Shown here: one piece after another, positions 17,855-26,081 of the stretch
Layout: the number at the start of each line of letters is the position of its first letter
Numbering within the stretch: the first letter of the stretch is position 1
Assembly (NCBI GenBank): GCA_016342755.1
Contig: JAEINS010000004.1
Location: forward strand, 207,840-271,839
Source: Melioribacteraceae bacterium
Lineage (GTDB): Bacteria > Bacteroidota > Ignavibacteria > Ignavibacteriales > Melioribacteraceae
Length of the DNA stretch: 64,000 bases
Direction: 5' to 3'
Notes under the pieces: model-generated
The model's input: only the letters and a program-made list of their open reading frames with translations
Databases searched by the model: none
Told to the model about the DNA's origin: nothing
Position numbers and translations under genes: made by a program

Positions 17855-19330
17855 ATGAAAAACAATCCTACAATTTATGAGATAAATACAAGAGTCTGGA
17901 TAAAAAGATTTTCGTCAAACAATGGAAACCTAAAACTAGATCAGGTTCCTGAAATATTTTGGAAAAATCTTGCAGATAAAGGAATAGATTATGTATGGCT
18001 AATGGGAATCTGGCAAAATTGTTCAGGTTCCATTGAAAAATATTGTTTTGAAGATTATTTAATTAAAGAATATAAGTCTGCATTAAAAGATTTTAAGCAC
18101 GAAGACGTTATTGGATCGCCCTATGCAATAAATAATTACAAAATAAATCCAGATCTTGGTGATCTTGAAACGATAAAAAGATTAAGAACAATTCTTAAAA
18201 AATATGATATAAAACTTATTCTAGATTTTATACCAAATCATTTTAATGCTGAAAGTGAATTAATTGAAACTAATCCCGAAATATTTTTAAACGCTGATGA
18301 AAGTTATCACACCGATGATTCCTACACTTTTTATATACCATACAACAATAAAGAAGTTATTCTGGCTCATGGAAGAGATCCATTTTTTCCGGCTTGGGAA
18401 GATACTGCACAGGTAAATTATTTTAGTAACGCAGCCCGCGAGTTTATGATTGGGAATCTGATTGATATTGCGGAAATCTGTGATGGTGTTAGATGTGATA
18501 TGGCAATGCTTGCTCTTAATAATATTTTTAAAAATACATGGGGCGGTGTTCTAAAAAAAATGGATTATGCTAAACCGGAAACTGAATTTTGGGCTGTTGC
18601 TATTCAGTTAGTAAAAAATGAATTTCCGGAATTTCTTTTTATAGGAGAAGCTTATTGGGATTTAGAATGGAATCTTCAGCAGCTTGGTTTTGATTTTACT
18701 TACGATAAGAGACTTACGGACCGATTAAAAAGTGGAAATGTAAGAGGAATTTCAGAACACTTAACTGCCGATTCCCTTTTTCAGACAAAATCTTTAAGAT
18801 TTATTGAAAACCATGATGAACAAAGGATTGCAAAAGAATTAGGCAAAGAAGCGTCTCAGGCATCAGCAGTTATAATGAGCACAATTCAGGGAATGAGATT
18901 TTATCACGAAGGTCAGTTTGAAGGAAAGAGAATTAAGCTTCCGGTTCAGTTGGGCAGAGAGCCTGTAGAACCTCCGCAACCATGTTTTGTTAATTTTTAC
19001 AATAAACTATTTAGCATAACAAAACATGAACTTTTTAATAATGGTATCTGGAAACAGTTAAAGTCGGAAGCTGTTGGAAGTAGCGATTCAACTTTCCAAA
19101 ATATACTTTGCTGGCAGATAAATTATAAAGATGAAATTAGAGTTGTGATTATAAACTATTCGCAAGAAGAATCTCGTGGCAGAATAAGATTAGATGTAAA
19201 AGGTGATAACGAAATTCAGCTTTTTGATATGCTGAATGATCAGCTATATATAAGGGAAGCGTTAGAGGTTCGTGAAGATGGTTTGTACATTGAACTTCAG
19301 CCGTTTCATAGCCATATTTTTTCTTTGTAG
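17855..19330 (+). CDS. GH13 alpha-amylase family enzyme
   Basis: The 491-residue protein is a GH13 glycoside hydrolase or transglycosidase. Conserved region I is DFIPNH near residue 125. The nucleophile Asp215 lies in GVRCDMAMLA, the acid/base Glu265 in FIGEAYWD, and the third acid Asp321 in FIENHDEQ. A short beta domain closes the C-terminus. There is no signal peptide, so it acts on cytoplasmic glucans such as glycogen or on trehalose or maltose precursors. The exact subfamily and specificity are not clear from sequence alone. A GAGGAAAC ribosome site supports the ATG. It may be read through from dnaG. Confidence 0.9.
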   Translation: MKNNPTIYEINTRVWIKRFSSNNGNLKLDQVPEIFWKNLADKGIDYVWLMGIWQNCSGSIEKYCFEDYLIKEYKSALKDFKHEDVIGSPYAINNYKINPDLGDLETIKRLRTILKKYDIKLILDFIPNHFNAESELIETNPEIFLNADESYHTDDSYTFYIPYNNKEVILAHGRDPFFPAWEDTAQVNYFSNAAREFMIGNLIDIAEICDGVRCDMAMLALNNIFKNTWGGVLKKMDYAKPETEFWAVAIQLVKNEFPEFLFIGEAYWDLEWNLQQLGFDFTYDKRLTDRLKSGNVRGISEHLTADSLFQTKSLRFIENHDEQRIAKELGKEASQASAVIMSTIQGMRFYHEGQFEGKRIKLPVQLGREPVEPPQPCFVNFYNKLFSITKHELFNNGIWKQLKSEAVGSSDSTFQNILCWQINYKDEIRVVIINYSQEESRGRIRLDVKGDNEIQLFDMLNDQLYIREALEVREDGLYIELQPFHSHIFSL

Positions 19331-19380
19331 AAATGTTCTGATGAGTAGAAACTGTTTGATAAGGTAAGAATTTAAGATCT

Positions 19381-19464
19381 TGTCATTTCGACCATAGGGA
19401 GAAATCTTTGTTTTAGGTCGTAATAAAGATTTTTCACACTCATTTCATTCGGTTCGAAATGACA
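19381..19464. repeat. Dispersed TGTCATTTCG repeat with inverted ends
   Basis: The ends TGTCATTTCG and CGAAATGACA are perfect ten-base inverted repeats, and GGGAGAAATCTT lies inside. Related fragments are at 43435-43493, 52404-52440 and 56004-56080. It is non-coding and looks like a degenerate mobile or REP-type element. Confidence 0.65.
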
Positions 19465-19525
19465 AACAGACCAACCTCGTATCACATCCTTTTTTTTGTG
19501 AATAAAAAACTTAAATAAATGGTGG

Positions 19526-19581
19526 TCGAGCAGCGTCGAGACCACTAAGTTAAACTAAAAAAACATCTCGGCGCTGCTCGA
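19526..19581. repeat. Inverted pair of GAGCAGCG palindromes
   Basis: TCGAGCAGCGTCGAGA at 19526-19541 and TCTCGGCGCTGCTCGA at 19566-19581 are inverted copies with one mismatch in sixteen. The paired GC-rich units in AT-rich DNA are typical of REP-like doublets. Confidence 0.65.
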
Positions 19582-19692
19582 TGTCCGTTGTTAGATTTCC
19601 ACAATTCGAAACTTCTTCTGTAAACGCAACATCCTTTTAACTTTATAAAAAAGCAAAAATTAACCAAATAAAAATATTTTTTATTAAAATTT

Positions 19693-19710
19693 ATTAGGGT
19701 ATACCCTAAT
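19693..19710. promoter_or_regulatory. Perfect 18-base palindrome, possible operator
   Basis: ATTAGGGTATACCCTAAT is perfectly symmetric. A larger inverted pair follows at 19762-19803, in which AGGGGAATCCCTAATTT pairs with AAATTAGGGATTCCT. Three similar sites lie upstream of the lipoprotein gene at 52950. The form suggests a dimeric DNA-binding regulator; the protein is unknown. Confidence 0.5.
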
Positions 19711-19761
19711 TTGTGTTTTTGCCATTTTTAGAACCTAATTAAAGAATATAACCTTTTTACT

Positions 19762-19803
19762 AGGGGAATCCCTAATTTGAGTAGGAAAAAATTAGGGATT
19801 CCT
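19762..19803. repeat. Inverted TTAGGGAWTCC repeat
   Basis: The arms around 19762-19777 and 19789-19803 are inverted copies of AGGAATCCCTAATTT. As RNA they would form a hairpin; as DNA each arm is itself a near-palindromic TAGGG/CCCTA site. It belongs to the same array as 19693-19710. Confidence 0.55.
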
Positions 19804-19937
19804 CCAATTGTTTTAGGTTTATAAATTTCATATAATCTTTTTGTAAAATAAAAAGACTTTGATGTCTCTAGTTTTTTTTTAAGTTTGTAAGCAGTTGCAA
19901 TGCAACAACATAAATCTGGTTAAGGGCAACTTTGTTA

Positions 19938-19976
19938 ACCGAGAAATAAAATATTTAGCGCGAAATGTTTAAAAAT
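19938..19976 (+). repeat. GCGCGAAATG block shared with 52.65 kb
   Basis: The block runs ACCGAGAAA, then AATATTTAGCGCGAAATG, then TTTAAAAAT. It matches 52647-52681 except for a four-base insertion. Here it lies directly before the secreted protein gene. Confidence 0.6.
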
Positions 19977-20014
19977 AATATATGATTTTTACTTGGCTAT
20001 TTAGGAGGCTATTT

Positions 20015-20920
20015 ATGAAAAAAGTATTTGTTGTAGTTTTTTTTATAAGTAATGTAATGTTTACTCAGACAACTGAAAATCCTTTGGATTATTTTCCTCA
20101 TTCTGTTGGGGATTATTGGGAATATTCAGTTCCTGGAGGAACTCATCATTATCAAATTTATAAGGACTCTATTGATAATAATGGGAATAAATATCTTTTT
20201 TATAAATGGTGGTCTCATGACGTTGAACCTATAGTTTTTAAGAACCCAAGATGGATGATTGACACGAATTATAATGTTTATTTGTACCATCCAATATGGT
20301 TAACTACCATTTTTTACAAATTAGATGCAAAAACCGGAGATGAATGGTGGTATAACAAACTTGAAAATAAAAAAGCAACAATTACGGAAACTTATAATTT
20401 TAGTGTATTAGGACATGAAACAACTCTTAAAAGAATTGAGTATTATCAATTAACTGATACTGTCGATACAACGATTAATGAAAATTCATATTATTTGGGT
20501 GAAACAATAATTGCAAAAGATTTGGGAATGATATACGATGAGAACGGTGGAGGAGCACAACCCGACTTTTTAACTGCATGTATTATTGGTGGCGATACTC
20601 TTGGAATTATTACTGATATAGTAGATAAACCTGTTGTATTTCCTGAAAATATTATCCTTAAGCAAAATTACCCAAATCCATTTAATCCGTCAACTGTAAT
20701 AGAATTTGAACTTAAGGAAGCGGATAATATAAAACTAGAAATATTTGATGTACTTGGGAAGAAAATAGTTACTCTTTTTGATGATTATAAAAGTAAAGGT
20801 AAGCATAAAGTGCAATTTAAGGCACATAGTAATGATTATAGTCTTTCATCAGGCATTTATCTGTATGTATTAAAAACGAGTAACAAAGTTGCTCTAAAAA
20901 AAATGATCTTAACTAAATAA
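20015..20920 (+). CDS. Secreted protein with type IX sorting domain
   Basis: I choose the ATG at 20015, which has AGGAGG seven bases upstream and is followed by a signal peptide (MKKVFVVVFF to about FTQT). The upstream in-frame ATG at 19982 would place 11 residues before it. The 301-residue product has a 190-residue body (HSVGDYWEY and further aromatic-rich strands). It ends with a type IX secretion type A domain: NYPNPFNPSTVIEF, a glycine turn, LSSGIYLYVL and a terminal KKMILTK. It is therefore exported and probably anchored at or released from the surface. The body resembles many lineage-specific hypothetical proteins; no enzyme motif is seen. The upstream repeats are shared with the lipoprotein locus at 52.9 kb. 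Confidence 0.85.
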   Translation: MKKVFVVVFFISNVMFTQTTENPLDYFPHSVGDYWEYSVPGGTHHYQIYKDSIDNNGNKYLFYKWWSHDVEPIVFKNPRWMIDTNYNVYLYHPIWLTTIFYKLDAKTGDEWWYNKLENKKATITETYNFSVLGHETTLKRIEYYQLTDTVDTTINENSYYLGETIIAKDLGMIYDENGGGAQPDFLTACIIGGDTLGIITDIVDKPVVFPENIILKQNYPNPFNPSTVIEFELKEADNIKLEIFDVLGKKIVTLFDDYKSKGKHKVQFKAHSNDYSLSSGIYLYVLKTSNKVALKKMILTK

Positions 20921-20926
20921 TTTTAC

Positions 20927-20957
20927 CTGTAGCGTCAGGACCTCAGTCCTTGACGCG
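20927..20957. repeat. Left inverted repeat of RAYT unit
   Basis: A 31-base sequence starting CTGTAGCGTCAGGACC is an inverted copy of 21524-21554 with 30 of 31 matches. Its centre (GTCAGGACCTCAGTCCTTGAC by parts) can itself fold into a hairpin, as REP elements do. Confidence 0.9.
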
Positions 20958-20974
20958 GGAAGACCTAAAAAACA

Positions 20975-21517
20975 ATGAGTAGAAGAAAACGTGACATATT
21001 AGAATTATACAATTGCTATTTTGTAACAACAACCTTCAACAACTGGCTTGAACTACTGCTAAATGATGACTACTATAAAATACTTCAAGATTCAATAAAC
21101 TTTTACTCAGAGAAATATTCAGCAGAAATTATATCCTATGTAATAATGCCAAATCATATACATTTCATAATATTTTTCAATGAAGACGTTAATTTATCCG
21201 GTTATTTAAGAGATTTTAAAAAGTTTACATCATTCAAGATTCGAGAAAGATTGCAAATGGAAAGGAGAAGTGAATTACTACATCAGATTGAATATGAGAA
21301 GTATGGTCAAAAATATAAAGTTTGGAAAGATAGGTTTGATGCTGTTATAATACTAAGTAAGAATATAATGTTTACTAAGATTAATTATATACATAACAAT
21401 CCGGTAAAGAAGAATCTGGTGGCAGAAGATCACCTTTGGGAATATTCTAGTGCAAAGTTTTATAGGTTTGATGTTGAAGGAACAGTTAAGGTTACTAATG
21501 CCGGAGCAATTGTTTAG
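20975..21517 (+). CDS. REP-associated tyrosine transposase (RAYT)
   Basis: This 180-residue protein is a Y1-type transposase of the REP-associated family. The metal-binding HUH motif is PNHIHFI with His61 and His63. The catalytic Tyr139 lies in NYIHNNPVKKNLV, followed by the WEYSSA motif characteristic of RAYTs. Such enzymes nick single-stranded DNA at REP palindromes and are domesticated in many genomes, not freely mobile. Here the gene is exactly framed by two 31-base inverted repeats that are themselves palindromic, so enzyme and substrate are side by side. The gene appears intact. Its insertion seems to have removed the start of the open frame that follows at 21555. Confidence 0.93.
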   Translation: MSRRKRDILELYNCYFVTTTFNNWLELLLNDDYYKILQDSINFYSEKYSAEIISYVIMPNHIHFIIFFNEDVNLSGYLRDFKKFTSFKIRERLQMERRSELLHQIEYEKYGQKYKVWKDRFDAVIILSKNIMFTKINYIHNNPVKKNLVAEDHLWEYSSAKFYRFDVEGTVKVTNAGAIV

Positions 21518-21523
21518 CGAAAA

Positions 21524-21554
21524 CGCGCCAAGGACTGAGGTCCTGACGCTACAG
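21524..21554. repeat. Right inverted repeat of RAYT unit
   Basis: A 31-base inverted copy of 20927-20957 with a single mismatch, beginning CGCGCCAAGGACTGAGG. It starts seven bases after the RAYT stop codon and ends where the truncated coding sequence at 21555 begins. Confidence 0.9.
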
Positions 21555-21851
21555 ATAATGGTTAATCTTGTTGCAGAACTGCAAACCGCAGAAACAGATT
21601 TTGCAACCACCAGAGTAGCCTATGAAACGGCAGTAGTTAATGACAACAAAAAGGAAAATGCAACTACCCTAAAAAAAGAAACAGCGTTGATAATTAATGA
21701 ACAACTGGTAGTTTATTTAAAGGCAATGGCGCAGGTTGATAAAACCAAATATGAAAATTTTGCTCTTTTAATTGGTCAAATAATAGACGAAACCAACGAG
21801 CAGGTAAAAAGACGAAGAGAAAATAATAAGCCTGACGCAGAAGAGGGTTAG
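21555..21851 (+). pseudogene. Truncated helical protein fragment next to RAYT
   Basis: From the end of the right repeat a frame of about 98 codons runs to a stop at 21851. The protein is alpha-helical and Ala/Thr/Glu-rich (NLVAELQTAETDFATTR, later AQVDKTKYENFALLIGQ) and ends in a charged tail. It resembles the C-terminal half of longer helical repeat proteins with heptad-like spacing. The frame stays open back into the RAYT gene, but that part is antisense-like filler from the transposon. The missing N-terminus at the repeat boundary suggests that insertion truncated it. An ATG at 21558 might still allow expression without a ribosome site. No function is recognised. Confidence 0.55.
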
Positions 21852-21869
21852 CGATAATTATTGGTGGTA

Positions 21870-21925
21870 GATCCTCGCAATTTTTACTTGTCAGACGATT
21901 TGTTTGGCGGGAAATTGCGGGGATC
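21870..21925. repeat. Inverted repeat GATCCTCGCAATTT
   Basis: GATCCTCGCAATTT at 21870-21883 pairs with AAATTGCGGGGATC at 21912-21925 with one mismatch. It may be a terminator for the fragment upstream or part of a REP-like element. Confidence 0.55.
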
Positions 21926-21947
21926 TTAATTGGAAGTATTTTAAAAC

Positions 21948-22075
21948 TAAAGGGGGCTGTCCCACATGCACAATTTTGTCACCTTGAGCTTGTCGAAAGG
22001 TGAAAATTCAGCTCGAAATCCTAACTTCGATAAACTCAGTTTGACGGATTTCGACCTTTTGGGACAGCCTCTTTA
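21948..22075. mobile_element. MITE-like element with GGCTGTCCCA ends
   Basis: The ends (AAAGGGGGCTGTCCCA on the left, TGGGACAGCCTCTTT on the right) are imperfect inverted repeats about 128 bases apart. Inside are two further inverted pairs: CACCTTGAGCTTGTCGAAAGGTG at 21980-22002, given here by its arms CACCTT and AAGGTG, and CGAAATCC with GGATTTCG. No coding sequence is present. The layout fits a miniature non-autonomous element. Confidence 0.6.
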
Positions 22076-22097
22076 TAAATAATAAAACATTATAATT

Positions 22098-23381
22098 CTA
22101 AACAAAATCTATAAGTGAACTAAAATCTGGATCAAATAATCTTCTATATGTTCTAACCGCAAAAGCGTCAGTCATACCAGAGATATAATCACAAATAATT
22201 CTTACACGTTTTTTTTCATCTTCTTCATTGCGCAAAAGTTTATCACTAAAATCAGCCAGTAATTTTATATTGGATGTTTCAGTAACATAATTTTCAACCA
22301 ATACATCAAAAACTTTTTTAATCATTGAATTACCCTTAAATTCCATCTGATGTAACTGTGCTGAACGGAAAACAAGTTCAATAGAAAGGCGTTTAAACAT
22401 TTTTACCTTTTGTTTAATCTTTTCGTCAATAACAAGATTATATTTATATCTGTTTGTAAGTTCACTCATGAAATTTTCTGTTTCTTCCAATTTACATGAT
22501 TCTATACATTTACCAATTTGAGAGCCAAAACGAGCTTTAAAATTACCAGATTTAATTGCGTCAATTACTTCATCAAAAACTTCCTGCTGATATTCAGTAA
22601 AAGTATTTTTATTTTCCTCTTCCCAGGTTCTTAATTTTGCAATTGTAAGAAATCCACCGGAAACGCTATCAACTAAATCGTTAATTGCGTAAGCAGTATC
22701 ATCAGCCCAATCCATAATTTGGCATTCTATACTTTTAAAATTATTGATAGAATTTTCACCATCACCAGGAGTTAATTTATTTGGAATATCATTCCCATTA
22801 AAAACAAAATCAATATATTCTTTCTGTTCATCATAGATGAAATGGTTTAAAGGATTATCTAACTGATTATAAAAGCTTTTGTATTTTAGAACTCCGTCAA
22901 CTAAAGCTCTTGTCGGATTCATACCTTTCCGGTCATCTTTGTCACGATAAAAAATTTCAGTAAGTAATCTTAGCGTCTGAGCGTTTCCTTCAAAACCACC
23001 ATAATCTTTCATCAATTTATTTATAGTTCGCTCGCCAGCGTGTCCAAATGGAGGATTTCCAAGATCATGAGCTAGACAAGCAGATTCCACTAAATCCGAT
23101 GAAATATGAAATTCATTATTTAAGAGACTATTTTCTTGGTGCTCCAAATAGTTACAAATAGAACGTCCAATTTGTGCAACTTCTATTGAATGTGTTAATC
23201 TTGTGCGGTAATAATCATATTCGCCAGGTAAAAATACCTGGGTTTTTCCCTGCAGTCTTCTAAATTCGGAAGAATGAATTACACGATCTCTATCAATTTG
23301 AAAAGGGGATCTATAATCATTAGTTCTTTTGCTTTTAGCAACTCGTTCAAAATCAAAATCGGAATAAAATGTGTTTTTCAT
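22098..23381 (-). CDS. dgt: dGTPase (deoxyguanosinetriphosphate triphosphohydrolase)
   Basis: The 427-residue protein is an HD-domain dNTP triphosphohydrolase that cleaves dGTP to deoxyguanosine and triphosphate. It has the N-terminal signature SEFRRLQGKTQVF, the first metal His64 in RTRLTHSIEV, the HD pair His105-Asp106 in ACLAHDLGNPPFGHAGE, and a later Asp in MDWADDTAYAIND. I start at the ATG at 23381 because family members begin with a similar KNTFYSDFD; an upstream in-frame TTG at 23396 adds five residues. The gene stands alone between the MITE-like element and a divergent kinase gene. Confidence 0.94.
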   Translation of the reverse strand: MKNTFYSDFDFERVAKSKRTNDYRSPFQIDRDRVIHSSEFRRLQGKTQVFLPGEYDYYRTRLTHSIEVAQIGRSICNYLEHQENSLLNNEFHISSDLVESACLAHDLGNPPFGHAGERTINKLMKDYGGFEGNAQTLRLLTEIFYRDKDDRKGMNPTRALVDGVLKYKSFYNQLDNPLNHFIYDEQKEYIDFVFNGNDIPNKLTPGDGENSINNFKSIECQIMDWADDTAYAINDLVDSVSGGFLTIAKLRTWEEENKNTFTEYQQEVFDEVIDAIKSGNFKARFGSQIGKCIESCKLEETENFMSELTNRYKYNLVIDEKIKQKVKMFKRLSIELVFRSAQLHQMEFKGNSMIKKVFDVLVENYVTETSNIKLLADFSDKLLRNEEDEKKRVRIICDYISGMTDAFAVRTYRRLFDPDFSSLIDFV

Positions 23382-23549
23382 ATAAATATCTATCAATTAT
23401 TTTAATATTAAAGTAATTTAAGAAAATAGACGCGTTTGGCAAAATATTAAACTTTATAAAGAATATGCTGGTTGATATTTAATAATAAAAATACGATAAT
23501 CAGTTATTCTTATATTTTTTATAAGCCGGTATAGGTTGTGGAATTTACT

Positions 23550-25763
23550 ATGGCAAAAAGAACATTTAATATTCTTATATATGCAATAATTATTGTATTC
23601 AATTTTGCTTCTCTTAAGGCACAATCCGAAGATTCAGTTCCTTTAGAAAAAATAAAACTACAATTAAAGTGGCGACATCAATTTCAGTTTGCCGGTTATT
23701 ACGCTGCTCTGGAAAAGGGCTTTTATAAGGATGCAGGACTTGATGTAGAAATTTTACCTTCGGGGCCAGGTGCAAATGAACTTCAAGAGTTATTAAAGGG
23801 TAATGTTCAATATATAATTTCAAATTCTGAAGCAGTAGTAAATTATTTAAACGGTAAGCCAATAGTGGTTTTAGGCGCAATATTTCAGCACTCTCCGGCT
23901 ATTTTTCTTAGTAAAAAAGAATCGGGCATAACAACAGTACAAGATTTATTTGGAAAAAGAATAATGATTCAGAGCAATATTGAATCAGCAGAACTAATAG
24001 CTACCATGAAATCTGAAGGAATTGATCTGGGTGAGTTTACTGCTGTTCCAATGACCTACGGTCTGGATGGATTATTAGCTGGAACAGTTGATGCAATTCA
24101 TGCTTACGCAACAGATAAACCTTATGAACTTAGTAAGCTGGGGATAGAATACAATATAATTTATCCTCATAAGTATAGTGTCGATTTTTACGGCGATTGT
24201 CTTGTTACAACAAAAGATGAAGTTGAAAATAATTCGGAAAGAGCCGAAAAATTTAGAGATGCCAGTTTCAAAGGCTGGCAATATGCTATGAAACATGTTG
24301 ACGAGATTATTGATCTTATATTAAATAAATACAATGCTAAGTTAGACGCTGATGTATTAAAGTTTGAAGCTGAAGCAATGAGAAGTTTAATTTTCCCGGA
24401 TTTAATTGAAATTGGAATGATAAATCCCGGCAGGTGGGAAACAATTGCTCAGACTTATGTAGATTTAGGATTTGCGGAAAAAAAACAGAATTTGGATGAT
24501 TTTATATATAAAAATAGATCGTTTCTTGATGAATGGCTGGAAATAATAATTATTGCGGTTGTTGCCGGTTTAGTGCTTTTTATATTCACATTGTTGTGGG
24601 TTATTCAGCTTAGAAAGATGGTTAACAGTAGAACTAAAGAGTTACAGGAAAGCGAAAAGAAATATAGAACTGTTATTGAAAATGCCAGCGATGGAATTTT
24701 TATTCATCAAAATGGAGTGCTAGTTTTAGTGAATAAAAGTGCCTGTGAAATGGCCGGATACAAAATTGATGAACTGATAGGAAAATCGATATTTGATTTA
24801 CTGGAGAAAGATGAAATTGCTAAGATAGAAGAGAATTATAAAAGAAGACTGGCTGGTGAAAATATTTCGCAAATTTATATAACAAGAATTGCTCGCAAGA
24901 ATGGTGAATTCTTTGAAGCCGAAATAAACTCTACAGTAATTACGTTTGAGGGAAATTTAGCTATTTTAGTGATCATAAGAGACGTAACACAGAGAAAAGA
25001 AATTGAGTATAATCTTATTAAAGCCAAAGAGAAAGCAGAGTATTCGGAAAAACTAAAAACAGATTTTCTTGCACAAATGTCGCATGAAATCAGAACTCCG
25101 ATTAATACAATTTTTAATTTCCTTAGCCTGATTAAGGAAGAAGTGTTTAATAAAGTTAGTGACGATGTACAGCAGTGTTTTTATTTAATGAACGGAGCCG
25201 GAAAAAGAATAATTAGAACTATTGATCTAATTCTTAATATGTCACAATTTCAGGAGGGAACTTATGAAGCAAAATTCTCTAAATTTGACCTCTATGAAAA
25301 AGTTCTACATAATTTATTTCTAGAGTATAAAAAACTGTCTAATGAAAAAGGTCTTCAATTTCTTTTTAATAATGATATTAGTAATTACCAGATATTTGCC
25401 GACGAATACACGATTGGCCAGATATTTCAAAATCTTGTTGATAATGCCGTAAAGTATACAGAGTCGGGTAAAATTGAAATAACTGTAAACAGGGATGGTG
25501 ATTTTTTAGTGGTAGAGATTTCAGATACTGGTATAGGAATAGCTAATGAATATTTACCAAATCTTTTTGATTCTTTTTCACAAGAAGAGAAAGGTTATAC
25601 AAGAAAATATGAAGGGAATGGACTGGGTCTTGCATTAGTTAAAAGTTATTGTGACTTAAATAAAGCCGAGATCAGTGTTAAAAGTGAAAAAAATGTCGGT
25701 ACATCATTTACTGTGAAGTTTAATCAAGGGTTTAAATTAGAAAATTTTGATAAGTTAAATTGA
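23550..25763 (+). CDS. Histidine kinase with NMT1/THI5-like solute-binding sensor
   Basis: The 737-residue protein has a signal peptide ending near LKAQ. A periplasmic NMT1/THI5-like domain (about 33-290) follows, with KLQLKWRHQFQFAGYYAA, the usual opening of pyrimidine or thiamine-precursor binding proteins. Then come a membrane helix (about 331-354), a PAS domain (about 368-485), HisKA with His512 in MSHEIRTPINTI, and HATPase with DNAVKYT, DTGIGI and GNGLGLALV. It would sense a small ligand outside the inner membrane and phosphorylate an unlinked response regulator. I use the ATG at 23550; a GTG lies 12 bases upstream. The kinase half is a paralogue of 3451-5259. Confidence 0.93.
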   Translation: MAKRTFNILIYAIIIVFNFASLKAQSEDSVPLEKIKLQLKWRHQFQFAGYYAALEKGFYKDAGLDVEILPSGPGANELQELLKGNVQYIISNSEAVVNYLNGKPIVVLGAIFQHSPAIFLSKKESGITTVQDLFGKRIMIQSNIESAELIATMKSEGIDLGEFTAVPMTYGLDGLLAGTVDAIHAYATDKPYELSKLGIEYNIIYPHKYSVDFYGDCLVTTKDEVENNSERAEKFRDASFKGWQYAMKHVDEIIDLILNKYNAKLDADVLKFEAEAMRSLIFPDLIEIGMINPGRWETIAQTYVDLGFAEKKQNLDDFIYKNRSFLDEWLEIIIIAVVAGLVLFIFTLLWVIQLRKMVNSRTKELQESEKKYRTVIENASDGIFIHQNGVLVLVNKSACEMAGYKIDELIGKSIFDLLEKDEIAKIEENYKRRLAGENISQIYITRIARKNGEFFEAEINSTVITFEGNLAILVIIRDVTQRKEIEYNLIKAKEKAEYSEKLKTDFLAQMSHEIRTPINTIFNFLSLIKEEVFNKVSDDVQQCFYLMNGAGKRIIRTIDLILNMSQFQEGTYEAKFSKFDLYEKVLHNLFLEYKKLSNEKGLQFLFNNDISNYQIFADEYTIGQIFQNLVDNAVKYTESGKIEITVNRDGDFLVVEISDTGIGIANEYLPNLFDSFSQEEKGYTRKYEGNGLGLALVKSYCDLNKAEISVKSEKNVGTSFTVKFNQGFKLENFDKLN

Positions 25764-25808
25764 ACTTGAGCGAGGATCAGCATATAACTAATCCTACTCA
25801 TAAAAAAA

Positions 25809-26081
25809 TTAACGGCGTTTTCCGCCTCGACGATCATTGCGCTGGGGTCTTGCCTCATTAACAATAATTTTTTTGCCTTTAAGATCATGCAGATTTAATT
25901 CTTTAATAGCTGTAGTAGCTTCAGTATTATTCATCATTTCAATAAATCCCATGCCTTTAGATTGTTGTGTAAACATGTCTCTAACAATCTTTGTTGTTCT
26001 AACTTTACCATGTAGGGCAAATAAATCTTCTAGTTCCTGATCACTTACATCAGGCGAAAGATTTCCTATATAAATATTCAT
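25809..26081 (-). CDS. RRM-domain RNA-binding protein
   Basis: The 90-residue protein is one RNA recognition motif. RNP2 is IYIGNL at residues 3-8 and RNP1 is KGMGFIEM at about 44-51, followed by a basic tail (RPQRNDRRGGKRR). Such single-RRM proteins in bacteria bind RNA and are often cold-induced; the target here is unknown. AAGGAGAATAA directly before the ATG is a strong ribosome site. A TATCTTTG string at 26189-26196 on the minus strand is a possible -7 promoter box. Confidence 0.93.
   Translation of the reverse strand: MNIYIGNLSPDVSDQELEDLFALHGKVRTTKIVRDMFTQQSKGMGFIEMMNNTEATTAIKELNLHDLKGKKIIVNEARPQRNDRRGGKRR

Larger units (their letters stand above)
19331..20014. other. Repeat-rich 684-base intergenic region
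   Basis: This gap holds, in order: an 84-base repeat with TGTCATTTCG ends (19381-19464), a pair of GAGCAGCG palindromes (19526-19581), a set of TTAGGG/CCCTAA palindromes (19693-19803), and a block ending in TTTAGCGCGAAATG just before the next gene. Several blocks recur at 52.3-52.9 kb. No gene is visible. Confidence 0.8.

Noticed and set aside
19331..22097. A CRISPR array or prophage remnant in the repeat-rich island
   Set aside because: The repeats are inverted palindromes without regular spacers, and there are no phage genes or cas genes.
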